Assembly: GCA_945926565.1 (NCBI GenBank) | Contig: CAMELY010000065.1 | Coordinates: forward strand, 1 to 7,452 | Direction: 5' to 3' | From: an uncultured Clostridia bacterium | GTDB taxonomy: Bacteria; Bacillota; Clostridia; Oscillospirales; Oscillospiraceae | Length of the DNA stretch: 7,452 bases | Part shown: positions 6,211-7,452 of the stretch, in pieces | Layout of the letters: each line of letters opens with the position of its first letter | Position numbering within the stretch: the first letter of the stretch is position 1 | Position numbers and translations under genes: made by a program | The notes under the pieces: generated by a model | Database searches by the model: none | Seen by the model: the letters and a program-made list of their open reading frames with translations, nothing else | What the model was told of the DNA's origin: nothing

Positions 6211-7281
6211 ATGACAGAATTGGATCGGAACCGGGTGCTGGTGGGCATGAGCGGCGGGGTGGACAGCTCTGCGGCGGTCTGCCTGCTCCGGGAGGCGGGC
6301 TTTCAGGTGCTGGGGGCCACCCTCCGGCTGGTGGACGGGGCCTGCGCCGGGGAGGACAGCGTCCGGGACGCGGCCCAGGCGGCGGCCCGGCTGGGGGTGC
6401 CCCACTGCGTCTGTGAGGGCAAAGAGCGGTTTCGCCGGGAGGTGCTGGACTATTTTGCCGCCAGCTACGAGGCGGGGCTGACCCCCAACCCCTGCGTCCG
6501 CTGCAACCGGCAGGTCAAGTTTCCCGCCCTGCTGGAGGCGGCTGAGGCCCAGGGGGCCTGGTACGCCGCCACCGGACACTACGCCCGGGTGGAGCGGATG
6601 GGAGACCGGTATCTGCTGAAAAAGGGGCTGGACGGAAAAAAGGATCAGAGCTACTTCCTCTATGCCCTGACCCAGGCGCAGCTGGCCCATATCCAGTTTC
6701 CGCTGGGCGGGCTGGACAAGCAGACGGTGCGGGAGATTGCCCAGGCGCACGGCCTGACCAACGCCCACAAGCGGGACAGCCAGGACATCTGCTTCATCCC
6801 CGACGGGGACTACGCCGCCTTTCTGGAGCGGTATACCGGAAAACGGTGGCCGGAAGGGGACTTCCTGGACACGGAGGGAAATGTCCTGGGCCGGCATGAG
6901 GGCCACATCCGCTACACCCTGGGCCAGCGCCGGGGTCTGCGCATCGCCTTGGGCCAGCGCACCTATGTGGTGGGCAAGGACCCGGCGGCCAACACGGTCA
7001 CCCTGGGAGGCAATGAGGCGCTGTTTTCCGCCCATGTGACTGTGGGTGGGCTGAACCTGCTGGCCTGCGATGAGCTGGAGCAGCCTCTGCGGCTCCGGGC
7101 CAAGACCCGATACAGCCAGCAGGAGGCGGAGTGCACCGTCCGGCAGACCGGGGCGGACCGGCTGGAGGTGGATTTTGACCAGCCTCAGCGGGCGGTGACG
7201 CCGGGGCAAGCCCTGGTGCTCTACGACGGGGACACCGTGGTGGCCGGAGGGACGATCCTGGCGGCAAAGGGAAGACAATAA
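6211..7281 (+). CDS. mnmA: tRNA-specific 2-thiouridylase MnmA
   Basis: MnmA uses ATP to adenylate U34 in the tRNAs for Lys, Glu and Gln, then transfers sulfur supplied by a cysteine desulfurase to form 2-thiouridine. The 356-aa product has usual family length. The ATP pyrophosphatase P-loop is SGGVDSS (14-20). NPCVRCN (93-99) contains Cys98, aligned with E. coli Cys102. TGHYARV (121-127) and DQSYFLYAL (145-153) are tRNA/ATP-site motifs, and SQDICFI (190-196) holds Cys194, aligned with E. coli Cys199. The C-terminal beta-barrel part includes YTLGQRRGL (235-243), KTRY (298-301) and TPGQA (330-334). An in-frame GTG at 6169 would add 14 residues, but it overlaps the promoter. The ATG at 6211 has GGGGAG four bases upstream and places the P-loop at the usual distance from the N-terminus. 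No cysteine desulfurase gene is adjacent within the window, so the sulfur donor must be encoded elsewhere. Confidence 0.96.
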   Translation: MTELDRNRVLVGMSGGVDSSAAVCLLREAGFQVLGATLRLVDGACAGEDSVRDAAQAAARLGVPHCVCEGKERFRREVLDYFAASYEAGLTPNPCVRCNRQVKFPALLEAAEAQGAWYAATGHYARVERMGDRYLLKKGLDGKKDQSYFLYALTQAQLAHIQFPLGGLDKQTVREIAQAHGLTNAHKRDSQDICFIPDGDYAAFLERYTGKRWPEGDFLDTEGNVLGRHEGHIRYTLGQRRGLRIALGQRTYVVGKDPAANTVTLGGNEALFSAHVTVGGLNLLACDELEQPLRLRAKTRYSQQEAECTVRQTGADRLEVDFDQPQRAVTPGQALVLYDGDTVVAGGTILAAKGRQ

Positions 7282-7283
7282 AA

Positions 7284-7319
7284 TGAGGGCGTCCTCTCTT
7301 TGCGGGGAGGACGCCCTCA
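7284..7319. terminator. Strong hairpin directly after mnmA, probably bidirectional
   Basis: A perfect 13-bp stem (7284-7296 with 7307-7319) and a 10-base loop start two bases after the mnmA TAA. On the + strand the stem is followed by GACTGTCAAAAAG, with no good U-tract. On the - strand it is followed by TTTTATTG, a good U-tract. It therefore reads best as a terminator for leftward transcripts from beyond the window edge that may also end mnmA. Confidence 0.75.
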
Positions 7320-7348
7320 GACTGTCAAAAAGTACCTTTTACAAATTC

Positions 7349-7440
7349 CAAGTCGGGCTAAAAGTTTAGAAAGCCCTCCGCAGGAGTTTTGTTGCGTCAG
7401 CAACAAAATAAAGTGAAATATGTGCTTTTAGCCGGACCTG
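7349..7440. repeat. Nested inverted repeat in the right-edge intergenic region
   Basis: Outer arms 7349-7364 and 7425-7440 pair at 14 of 16 positions, including a perfect 9-bp core GGCTAAAAG / CTTTTAGCC. Inside lies a second perfect hairpin, TTTTGTTGC (7387-7395) with GCAACAAAA (7400-7408), loop GTCA. The stretch is AT-richer than the genes. One - strand frame is open from the edge to a TAA at 7366-7368 but has no usable start and is not called as a gene. The compact nested form suggests a small interspersed repeat or structured RNA; it could also be an incidental structure. No gene is supported between 7320 and 7452. Confidence 0.55.
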
Positions 7441-7452
7441 TGCCGGAAAAAA

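Noticed and set aside
6091..7278. 395-aa - strand open frame antisense to mnmA
   Set aside because: It is the shadow of a GC-rich gene: Gln/Pro/Arg/Leu-rich with no domain, while the + strand frame is a clear MnmA.
7366..7452. - strand frame open from the right edge to TAA (28 codons) as the end of a gene
   Set aside because: It is short, lies within the nested inverted repeat and has no recognisable protein signature. An alternative frame here is equally open, so coding cannot be supported.

Overview
This window looks like chromosome of a GC-rich anaerobic Bacillota (Clostridia), most likely an Oscillospiraceae gut organism of the Flavonifractor/Lawsonibacter/Oscillibacter kind. The evidence is a YgfK-type iron-sulfur protein of anaerobic purine/urate metabolism, sigma-A-type promoters, strong AGGAG ribosome sites, and a large secreted protein built of CAP, Ig-like, Fn3 and SH3b domains. 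The genus is an inference from style and gene content; no rRNA or other taxonomic marker is present.

Layout. (1) Positions 1-1702, + strand: the last 27 codons of an unidentified upstream gene, then a 538-aa YgfK-like protein whose ribosome site lies inside the upstream gene's 3' end, so the two look co-transcribed. The YgfK-like protein keeps the N-terminal dihydroorotate-dehydrogenase-like domain and the C-terminal two-cluster ferredoxin domain. It lacks the roughly 400-500-residue central FAD/NAD(P)H module of full-length YgfK. (2) 1703-1827: a convergent intergenic region with two strong hairpins that close the two facing transcripts. (3) 1828-5202, - strand: a 1124-aa exported protein with signal peptide, acidic 12-residue tandem repeats, a degenerate CAP domain, a BIG2-like domain and three copies of an [Fn3-Fn3-SH3b] supermodule. 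It has its own promoter. (4) 5370-6023, - strand: ribulose-phosphate 3-epimerase (rpe) with its own promoter and terminator. (5) 6211-7281, + strand: tRNA 2-thiouridylase (mnmA), divergent from rpe. Back-to-back promoters sit in the gap of 187 bases, and the mnmA promoter fixes the start at 6211. (6) 7284-7452: a hairpin next to the mnmA stop, then an AT-richer non-coding stretch with a nested inverted repeat that resembles an interspersed repeat element.

The genes do not form one pathway. The left edge is the end of a probable purine/urate operon, the middle is an independent cell-surface protein gene, and the right part holds two housekeeping genes. The most notable points are the compact YgfK architecture, the supermodular surface protein with its probably inactive CAP domain and 36-bp minisatellite, and the right-edge repeat. 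I found no CRISPR array, tRNA, rRNA, transposase or phage gene.
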